Positions 21,901 through 32,491 of a DNA stretch of 64,000 nt are shown one piece after another. The position numbers were made by a program, and so were the translations under genes. Under the pieces are notes generated by a model. The model did not search any database, was not told the DNA's origin, and saw nothing but the letters and a program-made list of their open reading frames with translations. The DNA comes from Bacillus atrophaeus. Its GTDB lineage: Bacteria; Bacillota; Bacilli; Bacillales; Bacillaceae. How positions within the stretch are numbered: the stretch's first letter is position 1; each line of letters opens with the position of its first letter. The stretch lies in contig NZ_LSBB01000001.1 of the NCBI RefSeq assembly GCF_001584335.1, positions 1 to 64,000 of the forward strand, in the 5' to 3' direction.

Positions 21901-23904
21901 ATGAGCATAGTGCATCAATCAGCTTGTCCGCTGAATTGCTGGGATAGCTGTGGATTTTTGGTGACTGTCGAGAATGAAAAGGTGAAAAAAGTGGACGGCG
22001 ATCCACATCACCCGATAACCGAAGGGAAAATCTGCGGACGCGGGAGAATGCTTGAAACGAAAACGAATGCGCCTGAGCGGCTCCGTTATCCGATGAAAAA
22101 GCAAAACGGTGAGTTTGTGCGCATCTCTTGGTACCAGGCATTGGATGAAATTGCGGACAGGATGCAAAAGATTAAGGAGACAGCGGGAACAACGGCAGTT
22201 TTGCATAGTCATGATTATGCAAATAACGGACTTTTAAAGGCGCTGGATCAGCGTTTTTTTAATGGTTACGGCGGTGTAACCGAAATTGTCGGAAGTATTT
22301 GCTGGGGCTCGGGGATAGAGGCGCAGAGCTGGGATTTCGGCCGATCTTACGGCCATGGCCCTCTGGATATATACAATAGTAAGCATGTCATTGTTTGGGG
22401 GAGAAATGTGTCCCGAACCAATATGCACTTATATCATCATCTGCAGCAGGTCAAAAAACAGGGCGCGACTCTCACGGTAATTGATCCGATCTTCAATCCG
22501 ACTGCTAAGCTTGCAGACCGGTATATTTCTGTAAAGCCCGGTATGGACGGGTGGCTTGCGGCTGGTGTGTTGAAAATTTTAATTCAATCAGGGAAAACAA
22601 ATGAGGATTTCATTCGCAATCATTCATTCGGTTTTGAAGAGGTGGCATCCTTGCTGGCATCTGTTTCCTTGGAAGAGATTATTGTGAAAACTGAAACATC
22701 AATAGAAGAGCTTCAGTATTTGGCGGGTCTTTATGCCGATGGACCGACGGCCACGTTTATGGGGCTCGGAATGCAGCGTTATAAAAACGGCGGCGGAACG
22801 ATCCGTTGGATTGATGCCCTTGTTGCGGCTAGCGGTAATGTCGGAATTAAGGGAGGCGGCGCAAATTTCGGAAATGTCCAAATTGGAGAAAGCTTTGCGA
22901 AGCCGAAGTTGACTCTTCCGGAATTAAAAACTCAATCCCGAACGTTTTCAATGATGACACAGGCAGAAGAGATCTTGACGGCAGCCGATCCTGCAATCGA
23001 AATGATAATCGTAACGTGCGGCAATCCGCTTACACAGGTGCCGAATACTAATAAGGTGAAGGAAGCTTTTGAAAAAGTGCCGATGACGGTAGCCATTGAT
23101 TCGATTTTGACTGATACCGCGAAGCTTTGTGACTACGTCCTGCCGACGGCAACCGTGTTTGAGGAAGAGGATATTTATTATTCAAGTATGTATCATCATT
23201 TTGTGCAGTATGGAAAAAAGCTTGTTGAACCGCAGGGAGAAGCAAAGTCTGACAGCTGGATCTGGGCCGAGCTTGCCAAGCGACTTGGATTTGGAGAGAT
23301 TTTTGAGTATAGCACGGAAGAATTTTTGCAAATGGGCTTGTCCTCTTTAGAAAAAGAGGGCGTGACACTTGAGCGGTTGAAAGAGAAAGGGCACCTTCCC
23401 CTCCCTGTGAAAGAAGTGCCGTGGGATGATTATAAGTTTTTGACTCCGAGCGGAAAGTTTGAATTTGTTTCATCCGCTGCAGAGAAAAAAGGCTATAGCG
23501 GTCTGCCTCAATTGGACGTGCCTGAAGAGTCTGCATTTCATGACAGCCGACTTGCTGAAAAATACCCTTATACCCTTTTGTCGATTCATCCGCAGCGTTC
23601 AAACCATTCCCAGCACGTACCGTTTATTGAAAAGATGCAGCATATTCAGGTTGATATTTCTCCTGATATTGCTGACGAACAGGCGGTGCAGGATGGGGAT
23701 GTTGTAGTGATATTTAATGAGCGGGGACGTTTGGAGGGAAAGGCTAAGATCATGAAACAGGCCCACCCGAAAACAATCAATATAGATGAAGGCATGTGGT
23801 CGGCATTCGGAGGCTCGGTCAATACGCTCACTAAGGATACAAATTCTGATAATGGAATGGGAAGTACGCTTTTTGACTGTCTTGTAGGCATGAAAAAAGC
23901 ATAA
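21901..23904 (+). CDS. yyaE: Molybdopterin-dependent oxidoreductase YyaE
   Basis: A 667-residue member of the DMSO reductase/formate dehydrogenase family. The N-terminal 4Fe-4S motif is CPLNCWDSC followed by CGRGRM; molybdopterin-binding regions follow (GSICWGSGIEAQSWDFG, WGRNVSRTNMH, GNPLTQVPN) and a C-terminal dinucleotide-binding barrel (SIHPQRSNHSQH, DEGMWSAFGGSVN). No signal peptide, so cytoplasmic. Substrate unknown; in size it equals B. subtilis YyaE. ATG preceded by GGAGAGACG. Confidence 0.88.
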   Translation: MSIVHQSACPLNCWDSCGFLVTVENEKVKKVDGDPHHPITEGKICGRGRMLETKTNAPERLRYPMKKQNGEFVRISWYQALDEIADRMQKIKETAGTTAVLHSHDYANNGLLKALDQRFFNGYGGVTEIVGSICWGSGIEAQSWDFGRSYGHGPLDIYNSKHVIVWGRNVSRTNMHLYHHLQQVKKQGATLTVIDPIFNPTAKLADRYISVKPGMDGWLAAGVLKILIQSGKTNEDFIRNHSFGFEEVASLLASVSLEEIIVKTETSIEELQYLAGLYADGPTATFMGLGMQRYKNGGGTIRWIDALVAASGNVGIKGGGANFGNVQIGESFAKPKLTLPELKTQSRTFSMMTQAEEILTAADPAIEMIIVTCGNPLTQVPNTNKVKEAFEKVPMTVAIDSILTDTAKLCDYVLPTATVFEEEDIYYSSMYHHFVQYGKKLVEPQGEAKSDSWIWAELAKRLGFGEIFEYSTEEFLQMGLSSLEKEGVTLERLKEKGHLPLPVKEVPWDDYKFLTPSGKFEFVSSAAEKKGYSGLPQLDVPEESAFHDSRLAEKYPYTLLSIHPQRSNHSQHVPFIEKMQHIQVDISPDIADEQAVQDGDVVVIFNERGRLEGKAKIMKQAHPKTINIDEGMWSAFGGSVNTLTKDTNSDNGMGSTLFDCLVGMKKA

Positions 23905-24030
23905 TCAGAGGAATTGAGGGGGGCAAAAGGCTTTTTTGCCAGCTTGTCTTTTCCAGGGAACCTCCTTATAATTGCTCTAGGTTCAAAAAACGTTAACACA
24001 ATGATGGTTTTATATAGAGGAGATGAAAGA

Positions 24031-25131
24031 ATGGCTTTAACAGCTGGAATTGTTGGTTTGCCTAACGTCGGGAAATCAACGTTGTTTAATGCGATTACAC
24101 AGGCCGGCGCAGAATCTGCCAACTACCCGTTCTGTACAATTGATCCGAACGTCGGGATTGTAGAAGTGCCGGATGAACGCCTTCAAAAGCTGACAGAACT
24201 GGTTAATCCGAAAAAAACAGTGCCTACTGCTTTTGAATTCACGGACATTGCCGGAATTGTAAAAGGTGCATCTAAAGGTGAAGGATTGGGAAATAAATTT
24301 CTTTCTCATATTCGCCAGGTTGACGCGATCTGCCACGTTGTACGCGCTTTTGCGGATGATAATATTACACACGTTTCAGGAAAGGTAGATCCGATTGATG
24401 ATATCGAAACGATCAACCTTGAATTGATTCTGGCTGACATGGAGACGGTTGAGAAACGAATCGTTCGCGTCAGCAAACTTGCAAAGCAAAAAGACAAAGA
24501 TGCGGTTATTGAATTTGATATTTTAACAAAGCTGAAGGAAGCGTTTGAGCAGGAAAAACCGGCGCGCTCAGTGGAATTCACGGAAGAACAGAATAAACTT
24601 GTGAAGCAGCTTCACCTTCTTACATCTAAACCGGTACTTTATGTAGCGAACGTCAGTGAAGATGAAGTAGCTGATCCGTCCGGAAATGAATATGTTGCTA
24701 AAATTCGTGAATATGCTTCAGGAGAAAAAGCAGAAGTCATCGTGGTTTGTGCAAAGATCGAGTCTGAAATTGCAGAACTTGAAGGCGATGAAAAGCAAAT
24801 GTTCCTTGAAGAGCTTGGAATTGAGGAGTCAGGCCTTGATCAGCTGATTAAAGCGTCATACTCATTGCTTGGTTTGGCAACGTATTTTACAGCAGGCGAG
24901 CAGGAAGTAAGAGCCTGGACGTTTAAAAGAGGTATGAAGGCGCCTGAGTGTGCAGGAATCATCCATACTGATTTTGAACGGGGATTTATCCGCGCTGAAA
25001 CGGTGGCGTATGATGACCTTCTTGATGGAGGCAGCATGGCAGCTGCGAAGGAAGCAGGAAAAGTCCGTCTTGAGGGGAAAGAATACATTGTGAAAGACGG
25101 AGATGTCATTCATTTCCGATTTAATGTATAA
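24031..25131 (+). CDS. ychF: Redox/ribosome-associated ATPase YchF (YyaF)
   Basis: An Obg-family P-loop protein of 366 residues that prefers ATP over GTP. Visible motifs: GLPNVGKSTLFNAIT, DIAG and a C-terminal TGS domain (GEQEVRAWTFKRGMKAPECAG). I chose the ATG at 24031 after GAGGAGATGAAAG; an upstream in-frame stretch from 23914 has no ribosome-binding site. It is the gene before rpsF as in B. subtilis. Confidence 0.96.
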   Translation: MALTAGIVGLPNVGKSTLFNAITQAGAESANYPFCTIDPNVGIVEVPDERLQKLTELVNPKKTVPTAFEFTDIAGIVKGASKGEGLGNKFLSHIRQVDAICHVVRAFADDNITHVSGKVDPIDDIETINLELILADMETVEKRIVRVSKLAKQKDKDAVIEFDILTKLKEAFEQEKPARSVEFTEEQNKLVKQLHLLTSKPVLYVANVSEDEVADPSGNEYVAKIREYASGEKAEVIVVCAKIESEIAELEGDEKQMFLEELGIEESGLDQLIKASYSLLGLATYFTAGEQEVRAWTFKRGMKAPECAGIIHTDFERGFIRAETVAYDDLLDGGSMAAAKEAGKVRLEGKEYIVKDGDVIHFRFNV

Positions 25132-25222
25132 GCCAGAGTTGTAATAGGACAAGAGCTTTGGTATAATATAAAATTGTGAGTAATAGAATTATTGCTCCTT
25201 GCCCATTTAATGGGCCGCTTAG

Positions 25223-25531
<309 letters not shown>

Positions 25532-25570
25532 GCTAATTGAAATATATAATGTTAAAGGGTGGTCTTTCTT

Positions 25571-26086
25571 ATGCTTAACCGAGTTGTATTAGTCGGAAGA
25601 CTGACAAAAGACCCAGAGCTTCGTTATACGCCTAACGGTGCGGCTGTTGCCACGTTTACTCTTGCGGTGAATCGTACGTTTACGAATCAGTCAGGAGAAC
25701 GTGAGGCCGATTTCATTAATTGTGTCACTTGGAGAAGACAAGCCGAAAACGTTGCAAACTTCCTTAAAAAAGGAAGCCTTGCAGGCGTGGATGGCCGTTT
25801 ACAAACAAGAAATTACGAAAACCAGCAAGGACAGCGCGTCTTCGTGACCGAAGTTCAGGCTGAAAGTGTTCAGTTTCTTGAGCCGAAAAGCGGCGGCGGT
25901 TCTGGTTCAGGTGGATACAACGAAGGAAATAGCGGAGGCCAATACTTTGGCGGAGGCCAAAATGATAATCCATTTGGCGGAAATCAAAACAATCAGAAAC
26001 GAAATCAAGGGAACAGCTTTAATGATGACCCATTTGCCAACGACGGCAAACCGATTGACATCTCAGATGATGATCTTCCGTTCTAA
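25571..26086 (+). CDS. ssbA: Single-stranded DNA-binding protein SsbA
   Basis: A 171-residue essential SSB. An N-terminal OB fold ([20 protein letters not shown]) is followed by a glycine- and asparagine-rich linker and the conserved acidic tail ISDDDLPF that recruits replication and repair partners. I chose the ATG at 25571; a start at 25559 is longer by four residues but has no ribosome-binding site. Confidence 0.98.
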   Translation: MLNRVVLVGRLTKDPELRYTPNGAAVATFTLAVNRTFTNQSGEREADFINCVTWRRQAENVANFLKKGSLAGVDGRLQTRNYENQQGQRVFVTEVQAESVQFLEPKSGGGSGSGGYNEGNSGGQYFGGGQNDNPFGGNQNNQKRNQGNSFNDDPFANDGKPIDISDDDLPF

Positions 26087-26102
26087 TGTGAATATCGCTT
26101 AA

Positions 26103-26369
<267 letters not shown>

Positions 26370-26381
26370 GCTGAGACGTTT

Positions 26382-26417
26382 AAAGAGCAAGGACCTTCGG
26401 GTTCTTGCTCTTTTTTT
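26382..26417 (+). terminator. rpsF-ssbA-rpsR terminator
   Basis: AAAGAGCAAG..AC pairs with GT.CTTGCTCTTT around a CTTCGG-type tetraloop, followed by a T tract. It marks the end of the conserved operon; the sequence that follows is more AT-rich. Confidence 0.92.
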
Positions 26418-26499
26418 AAAAGGAAAAACAACAGATCTTCACAGAGAATATGTTTTAAAGGAAGGAAAGCAATTTGATGTAGAAAGGTGCTATGATTTC

Positions 26500-27339
26500 A
26501 TGAAACTATCTGTATTAGTGGATAATAATACTTTTATTGATCGATACTTTTTAGGGGAACCGGCATTATCTTTCTTTATTGAAGAGGGTGATAAACGTAT
26601 TCTATTTGATACTGGATATTCTGATATCTTTATTAAGAATGCTGAAAAAATGAAAATTGATTTATCGGATTTAGATTTTGTTGCCTTGTCACATGGACAT
26701 GTAGACCACACTTGGGGATTAACTCATTTAATTAGACTGTACATGGAAGCTAAAAATGAGAATATGATATATAAAACGCCTGCAGTTATAGGACACCCAT
26801 TAGTATTCGAAAGTAAATTATTTGATTCTATAGGTGAGATAGGAAGTATCTTATCTCATGAAAAGCTAAATAAACACTTTCCTATCCGTTTATCTAAAGA
26901 ACCAGTATGGCTGACTGATCAATTGGTATTTTTAGGGGAAGTTAAAAGAAAATTCGATTTTGAAGGCAAAGATGCGATTGGGAAAATTGTGACTGAACAA
27001 GGTGAAGTTGATGATTTTGTACAGGATGACACAGCCTTAGTATATAAGTCATCGGAAGGGCTGGTTATTATTGTAGGCTGTGCGCATTCCGGAATTTGCA
27101 ACATTATTGAATATGCTAAAGAAGTATGCCAGGAAGAAAGAATAGCTGATATTATTGGAGGATTTCATTTGTTGGATCCGCCAAAAGAACAGTTGGAGAA
27201 AACGGTACAATACATAAAAGAAATTAAACCTGCAGATCTTCATCCTTGTCATTGTACTGATTTAGCCTCTAAAGTAGCACTTTCAACAGTAGCCGATATA
27301 AAAGAAGTTGGAGTAGGATTAAAAGTGGAATATGTGTAG
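26500..27339 (+). CDS. Metallo-beta-lactamase fold hydrolase
   Basis: A 279-residue MBL-fold enzyme with the metal-binding motif SHGHVDHTWG near residue 67, a later GCAHSGI motif and a final HPCHCTD. The pattern resembles the group annotated as 7,8-dihydropterin-6-yl-methyl-ribofuranosylaminobenzene phosphate synthase-like hydrolases, but the substrate is unknown. I chose the ATG at 26500 after AAAGGTG. The upstream in-frame codons overlap the rpsR terminator and are not coding. AT-rich compared with rpsR, so probably acquired. Confidence 0.75.
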   Translation: MKLSVLVDNNTFIDRYFLGEPALSFFIEEGDKRILFDTGYSDIFIKNAEKMKIDLSDLDFVALSHGHVDHTWGLTHLIRLYMEAKNENMIYKTPAVIGHPLVFESKLFDSIGEIGSILSHEKLNKHFPIRLSKEPVWLTDQLVFLGEVKRKFDFEGKDAIGKIVTEQGEVDDFVQDDTALVYKSSEGLVIIVGCAHSGICNIIEYAKEVCQEERIADIIGGFHLLDPPKEQLEKTVQYIKEIKPADLHPCHCTDLASKVALSTVADIKEVGVGLKVEYV

Positions 27340-27380
27340 CTTTTTGAAAAGCACGATGGATTTTAGATCCTACTTCACGC

Positions 27381-27414
27381 AAAAGCAGCATGGGTTCAAT
27401 CCCATGCTGCTTAT
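27381..27414. terminator. Bidirectional terminator
   Basis: AAGCAGCATGGG pairs perfectly with CCCATGCTGCTT around a TTCAAT loop, between the convergent MBL gene and GntR gene. Confidence 0.88.
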
Positions 27415-27441
27415 TTGAGGGAGAGCGCCTTATCCGAATTC

Positions 27442-28110
27442 TTATTGCTCATTCTTCAATTGAATGTGGTCTAAGCTGTTCTTCCAGTTCGCTTTGATTG
27501 CTTTGATGGCGTGATTTATATTTTGGTTTCTAATAGCATCTATTATTTGCAGATGTTCATTATAGGATGTATGCATGGCATCGTTTTGGCTGAAGTAATA
27601 CATTTCGATTCTTTGTATTTTCGTTTTGAGGCTGATCAGCATCTTTTGCAGCTCCGAGTTATTGGATAGTTGAATGATTTTATCATGAAAAGCATTATCT
27701 GCCTCAAGCGCAGTAAATCTATCTCCTGATCCCATGGCATGATGCAGATGTTCATTAAGCTGTTCCAGCTCTTCTAAATCTGCTGATGTCATGTGAGGAA
27801 AAGCTTTCTCCATAGCCAAGCTCTCTAATGTCCATACAATTGAATAGATATTTTCTGCATCATTTAAGTCAATTGGAGATACTAATGTCCATCTATTGGC
27901 TTTAGTCACCACAAGTCCATCATTTTCTAATTTAAGTAAAGCTTCTCGAATGGGGGTACGGCTGATTCCCAGCGTCTCTGATAAATCTTGATCTCTTAAT
28001 TTTGCCCCGGGTTCAAGTTTGCCTGTGATGATCCAATCTCGCAGCGTGTTGTATACTTCATCCTTCATAAACGTCCGTTTAAGCTTTGGCTCATTCTTAT
28101 TAATAGTCAA
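27442..28110 (-). CDS. GntR-family (FadR/FCD) transcriptional regulator
   Basis: 222 residues with an N-terminal winged helix (GKLEPGAKLRDQDLSETLGISRTPIREALLKLENDGLV) and a C-terminal all-helical FCD ligand-binding domain. Such regulators respond to small carboxylates or sugar acids. TTG start at 28110 with GAGGTG eight bases upstream. The EamA exporter gene lies immediately upstream in the same orientation, 93 bp away, and is the likely target. Confidence 0.85.
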   Translation of the reverse strand: MTINKNEPKLKRTFMKDEVYNTLRDWIITGKLEPGAKLRDQDLSETLGISRTPIREALLKLENDGLVVTKANRWTLVSPIDLNDAENIYSIVWTLESLAMEKAFPHMTSADLEELEQLNEHLHHAMGSGDRFTALEADNAFHDKIIQLSNNSELQKMLISLKTKIQRIEMYYFSQNDAMHTSYNEHLQIIDAIRNQNINHAIKAIKANWKNSLDHIQLKNEQ

Positions 28111-28203
28111 TGTTCAGCACCTCTTCAAAAGGGAGAATTAATATGTAATATACCACATTGAGCCTGAGTATTGTAATACTGGCAGCGCGCCGGGCGGAAA
28201 GGT

Positions 28204-29124
28204 TTATTTGAGTTTTTTTTCTTTGATAGATAAGATCATGATTGTACTTAGAATACAGCATGTTCCTAACCACTCTGATATTCCAAAGGTTACATGCAGC
28301 CATATAACTGATAAAAAGGCTGCCGATAATGGTTCTGCACATGCTATGAGACTAGTTTCAGAAGCCGTTAGATATTTTAAGCTTTCTAAGTAACAATAAA
28401 AAGCTGTGAGTGTTCCAAATAGGACAATAAATATAACTGCGGCATACGCTGACACAGACCATTGCCCTTCAAACTTCCAAGGCGGATGAATCAAACTTAA
28501 ACCTAATCCCCCTATTAACATCCCCCATCCTACTACAATAGCAGCTCCCCATTTCGCAAGCAGTTTGTGCGGGTGGAGTGTATAAAAAGCAAGTGCAAAC
28601 GCTGAGCTAAGGCCCCAAAAAAGCGCCCATCCAGAAATGGAAAGACTATGAATATCCCCATGGGTAACAAGAAAAAATGTTCCTATAATAGCTAAAAAAA
28701 CAGCGATTAGCTCTTTTACAGTAGGGAGGCGTTTTGAACAAATAGCCACATAACATGTAATGAGTGCAGGGGCTAAGTATTGGAGCACAGTAGCTGTCGC
28801 TGCATTTCCGTGCTGGATGGCGGCGAAGTAGGTATATTGAACAGACAACATGCCTAGGATACCAAATAAAACTAGATTTAGCCCATCCATTTTATCCTTC
28901 CATACTGCCCATATTCGTTGTTTTTCTTTTCGGTAAGCAAGCCCTAATAATAGAATGCCTGATAATAATAAACGTACGACAGTTAACCACTCTACATTAA
29001 AGTGTTGTTGTTGGAAAAGATATTGAGCGACAGTTCCTGATACTCCCCATAAAATGGAGCCTGTAAGTACAAGTGCAATTCCTTTTGTTCGTGAGTGCGA
29101 TAGTGCTGCGTGTTCACCATTCAT
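28204..29124 (-). CDS. EamA (DMT) family transporter
   Basis: 306 residues with ten predicted membrane segments in two EamA repeats (GSILWGVSGTVAQYLFQ near the start, then ALFWGLSSAFALAFYTL). The family exports amino acids or metabolites. ATG at 29124 preceded by GAGGG. The end of the protein is lysine-rich (SIKEKKLK). Substrate unknown; with the downstream GntR regulator it forms a two-gene cassette. Confidence 0.85.
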   Translation of the reverse strand: MNGEHAALSHSRTKGIALVLTGSILWGVSGTVAQYLFQQQHFNVEWLTVVRLLLSGILLLGLAYRKEKQRIWAVWKDKMDGLNLVLFGILGMLSVQYTYFAAIQHGNAATATVLQYLAPALITCYVAICSKRLPTVKELIAVFLAIIGTFFLVTHGDIHSLSISGWALFWGLSSAFALAFYTLHPHKLLAKWGAAIVVGWGMLIGGLGLSLIHPPWKFEGQWSVSAYAAVIFIVLFGTLTAFYCYLESLKYLTASETSLIACAEPLSAAFLSVIWLHVTFGISEWLGTCCILSTIMILSIKEKKLK

Positions 29125-29320
29125 TTTTTTCCCTCGCCAATCTTGTTTTTTATCGGTGTCTATTAGAAGATCTGCAAACTTGCAATAAGATTGAATGATT
29201 AGTAAAGTGTAATATATTATATACTATACTATAAATGACAGTCAAAGACAGATTGATTTTTGTGATGATGATTTTACAAGTAACGATTTTGCAGCAGCGA
29301 ATCAGCCAGGGGGAGTACAA

Positions 29321-30079
29321 ATGAAACTGATGTCATGGAACGTAAACGGGCTGCGTGCCCTTTTGACTAAAATGAATTTTAACAGCTATCTGGAAGAAGA
29401 GAACGTTGATATTTTCTGCCTGCAGGAAATCAAATTACAAGATGGACAGATTAAGTTAGAACCAGAGGGCTATCATGTGTATTGGAATTACGCTGAGAAA
29501 AAAGGATATTCCGGAACAGCGATTTTTACCAAAAAAGAGCCGCTTGCTGTTACGTACGGCTTAGGAATAAAAGAGCACGATCAAGAGGGCAGATTGATCA
29601 CGTTGGAATTTGAGAACATGTATGTCATAACGGTATATACACCGAATGCAAAACGCGGATTAGAGCGTATCGACTATCGCATGGACTGGGAAGATGCTTT
29701 TTTATCCTATATAAAAGCATTAGATGTGAAGAAGCCTGTCGTGTTATGCGGTGATTTGAATGTCGCGCATCAAGAAATCGATTTGAAAAACCCTAAAGCA
29801 AACCGAAAAAATGCCGGTTTTTCTGATCAGGAAAGAGAAAGATTCAGTCAGATGTTAGAGGAAGGATTCATTGATACATTCCGCTACTTACACCCCGATC
29901 AGGAAGGGGCATATTCTTGGTGGTCCTACCGCATGAATGCGCGGGCCAAAAACGTTGGCTGGCGTCTAGATTATTTCATAGTGTCAGAAAGGCTCAAAAA
30001 GCAGATCAGGGACGCAAAGATCTGCAATGAAGTGATGGGTTCCGACCATTGCCCGGTTGAGCTGACGATTGATCTTTAA
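29321..30079 (+). CDS. exoA: Exodeoxyribonuclease III / AP endonuclease ExoA
   Basis: An Xth-type endonuclease-exonuclease-phosphatase enzyme that incises abasic sites. 252 residues, as in B. subtilis. Visible motifs: [32 protein letters not shown] and the catalytic [11 protein letters not shown] at the end. It is followed by a terminator and the ada genes. Confidence 0.96.
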   Translation: MKLMSWNVNGLRALLTKMNFNSYLEEENVDIFCLQEIKLQDGQIKLEPEGYHVYWNYAEKKGYSGTAIFTKKEPLAVTYGLGIKEHDQEGRLITLEFENMYVITVYTPNAKRGLERIDYRMDWEDAFLSYIKALDVKKPVVLCGDLNVAHQEIDLKNPKANRKNAGFSDQERERFSQMLEEGFIDTFRYLHPDQEGAYSWWSYRMNARAKNVGWRLDYFIVSERLKKQIRDAKICNEVMGSDHCPVELTIDL

Positions 30080-30084
30080 TCCGG

Positions 30085-30116
30085 AAGACCCTTTCATAAT
30101 AAAGGGTCTTTTTTTT
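30085..30116 (+). terminator. exoA terminator
   Basis: AAGACCCTTT pairs with AAAGGGTCTT, followed by a run of T. Confidence 0.9.
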
Positions 30117-30197
30117 ATCTTTGTAATCTTGCTCATACATCCCAAAATCCGTACATACGTGCTGATTTTGTCTATACTGAAGGTGGAGGTGATTCAT

Positions 30198-30764
30198 ATG
30201 GCAGAAAAAAAGAACCTGCCGGATGAGAAGTGGAACGCCATTGTAAACAATGATTCGTCCTATGATGGAGAATTTTATTATGCTGTAAAAACAACCGGCA
30301 TTTTTTGCCGCCCATCTTGCAAGTCCAGAGTTCCCAACAAGGAAAATGTCCGGATTTTTCAGACGGCTGAGCAGGCGTTAGGGGAAAAATTCAGACCTTG
30401 TAAACGGTGTAAACCAAACGGCTTGCGTTTACCGGATGAGGATTGGGTAACACAAATAAAAGAGTTCATAGACTGCAGCTATAGTGAATCACTGACATTA
30501 GATAAGCTAGCCGATATGTGCCATGGCAGCCCTTATCATTTACAGAGGACTTTTAAGAATGTGGAAGGGATCACCCCTATAGAATATATACAAAAAAAGC
30601 GCATAGCAGCGGCTGCTCAATATCTGGAGCTTACTGACCAGTCAATCAGGAAGATCGGATTAGCGGTAGGCATACCTAACACAGCCCATTTTGCAACCTT
30701 GTTTAAAAAAAGGACGGGGTACACGCCGACAAAATACAGGCAGATCAAAAGAGAAGACTCTTAG
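30198..30764 (+). CDS. adaA: Methylphosphotriester-DNA methyltransferase and regulator AdaA
   Basis: 188 residues. The N-terminal Ada zinc domain has the four cysteines in GIFCRPSCKS and CKRCKP; one of them accepts the methyl group from a DNA phosphotriester and thereby turns the protein into an activator. The C-terminal half is an AraC-type double helix-turn-helix (LTLDKLADMCHGSPYHLQRTFK). ATG at 30198 after GGTGGAGGTGA. adaB follows after 11 bp, so the two form one adaptive-response operon. Confidence 0.93.
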   Translation: MAEKKNLPDEKWNAIVNNDSSYDGEFYYAVKTTGIFCRPSCKSRVPNKENVRIFQTAEQALGEKFRPCKRCKPNGLRLPDEDWVTQIKEFIDCSYSESLTLDKLADMCHGSPYHLQRTFKNVEGITPIEYIQKKRIAAAAQYLELTDQSIRKIGLAVGIPNTAHFATLFKKRTGYTPTKYRQIKREDS

Positions 30765-30775
30765 GAGGCAACATA

Positions 30776-31312
30776 ATGCAATCGAAGCAACACACAATCA
30801 TTTATTGGTCGTTATTTGTATGTAATCAATGGAATGTATACATCGCTGCTACATCAAAAGGGCTTTGCTTCGTGGGATCTAAAGGCTTTGACGAACTTGT
30901 GCTTTGGGCTGAGAAAAAATTCCCGCAGCACATACTGGTGCAAGACGATAAGGTATTACATCCCTATGTGGCAGAGCTGGAAGAGTATATAAAGGGTGAC
31001 AGAAAAGAATTTACGATGCCGATTGATGTGCAGGGAACGCCGTTTCAATTGGCGGTATGGAATGCCTTGTGTGAGATCCCTTATGGTGAAACTTACTCGT
31101 ATTCAGACATCGCTGAGCGCATACAAAAACCGAATTCAGTACGCGCAGTCGGAACAGCTATCGGCGCCAACCCCGTACTGATTACGATTCCCTGTCATAG
31201 AGTCATAGGGAAAAACGGAAAATTAACCGGCTTCAGAGGCGGTTTGGAGATGAAAAAACAATTGCTGAGTTTGGAAAAAGAGGATAATGGTAAGAGTGAG
31301 AGAATAATATGA
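30776..31312 (+). CDS. adaB: O6-methylguanine-DNA methyltransferase AdaB
   Basis: 178 residues with the suicide active-site motif IPCHRVIG and the arginine-finger helix region (SVRAVGTAIGANP). It removes methyl groups from O6-methylguanine. It is coupled to adaA; in B. subtilis the two genes also form an operon. Confidence 0.94.
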   Translation: MQSKQHTIIYWSLFVCNQWNVYIAATSKGLCFVGSKGFDELVLWAEKKFPQHILVQDDKVLHPYVAELEEYIKGDRKEFTMPIDVQGTPFQLAVWNALCEIPYGETYSYSDIAERIQKPNSVRAVGTAIGANPVLITIPCHRVIGKNGKLTGFRGGLEMKKQLLSLEKEDNGKSERII

Positions 31313-31481
31313 AACCAAACGTGTTTATGTGAGCCAGAATAGTTTTTCACCTTAATATTTTTCCTGTGAAGGCAGATCCGAATGGGTCTGCCTTAGTCTA
31401 ATTCCCATTCTTCTTCGGCGGCAGGAGAACCCAAGGCGATAAAGGAATAATTACATAACCATTGTTTTTGGAGGAGTCGAG

Positions 31482-32432
31482 TTGGCGAATATAAAAGATA
31501 TTGCGAAAATGGCGAATGTATCCGTATCTACTGTTTCAAGAGTGTTAAATCAACATCCGTATGTAGCTGAAGAGAAAAGGCTTGCTGTCCGGCAGGCGAT
31601 GGAAGAATTAGATTATACACCAAACCGGACCGCTATTGACTTGATTCGCGGAAAAACGAATACCATCGGTGTCATCCTGCCTTATAGCGACCATCCTTGT
31701 TTCGATAAAATAGTGAACGGTATAACAAAAACAGCTTTTGAACATCAATATGCTACGACGCTTTTCCCGACAAAATATAATGCCGGGATTGAAAAAAAGT
31801 ATCTGGAGATGGTGAGAACAAAGAAAATAGACGGATTAATCATCACCTCCAAAGCAAACACATGGGAAGAGATTTTACCTTATGCAGAATATGGCCGTAT
31901 TATTGCTTGTGAATATACCAATCAAGCAGAAATTCCGTGTGCTTATAATGATAGAAAATCTGCTTATATAGAAGGTTTTCAATACCTGAAAAAACGGGGT
32001 CACGAAAATATTGCCTTTACTTGCGTTCGGGAGGCGGAACAAAGTCCAAGCACCGCTGATAAAGTAAAAGCTTTTGAGTTTGTTTACGGGCCGCTGGAAG
32101 AGCACAATATACTGGCTGGCTGTAATCATATGACGGACGGAGAAAAGGCAGGAGAATATTTTCATAATCTGAATAGGAAACCGACTGCGATTTATGCAAA
32201 TAGTGATGAAATTGCAGCCGGAATTTACTTATATGCACAGAAACACAATTGGTCTATCCCTGAAGAGCTTGAGATTATCGGTGAAGGCAACCTCTCCGTC
32301 AGCCGGGTGCTGCATTTTTCATCACTGGATTTGAATCTTGAGCAGTTAGGAGAAGCGGCATTTTCCTTATTTCTGAAAGATACTCCCGCGAAAATAAAAA
32401 TCCCGCACCAGCTTGTTGGAAATAAAACTTGA
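31482..32432 (+). CDS. ccpB: LacI-family regulator CcpB
   Basis: 316 residues with an N-terminal LacI helix-turn-helix (NIKDIAKMANVSVSTVSRVLN) and hinge, then a periplasmic-binding-like domain. TTG start with GGAGGAG eight bases ahead. The neighbourhood (exoA before, yyaH after) and my memory of the B. subtilis protein support CcpB, a paralogue of CcpA linked to carbon catabolite repression. Confidence 0.75.
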   Translation: MANIKDIAKMANVSVSTVSRVLNQHPYVAEEKRLAVRQAMEELDYTPNRTAIDLIRGKTNTIGVILPYSDHPCFDKIVNGITKTAFEHQYATTLFPTKYNAGIEKKYLEMVRTKKIDGLIITSKANTWEEILPYAEYGRIIACEYTNQAEIPCAYNDRKSAYIEGFQYLKKRGHENIAFTCVREAEQSPSTADKVKAFEFVYGPLEEHNILAGCNHMTDGEKAGEYFHNLNRKPTAIYANSDEIAAGIYLYAQKHNWSIPEELEIIGEGNLSVSRVLHFSSLDLNLEQLGEAAFSLFLKDTPAKIKIPHQLVGNKT

Positions 32433-32491
32433 ACTGAAATGCTTTTCATACCTTATAACTAAATAGAGACCATCAAATAAGGAGGGACAAC

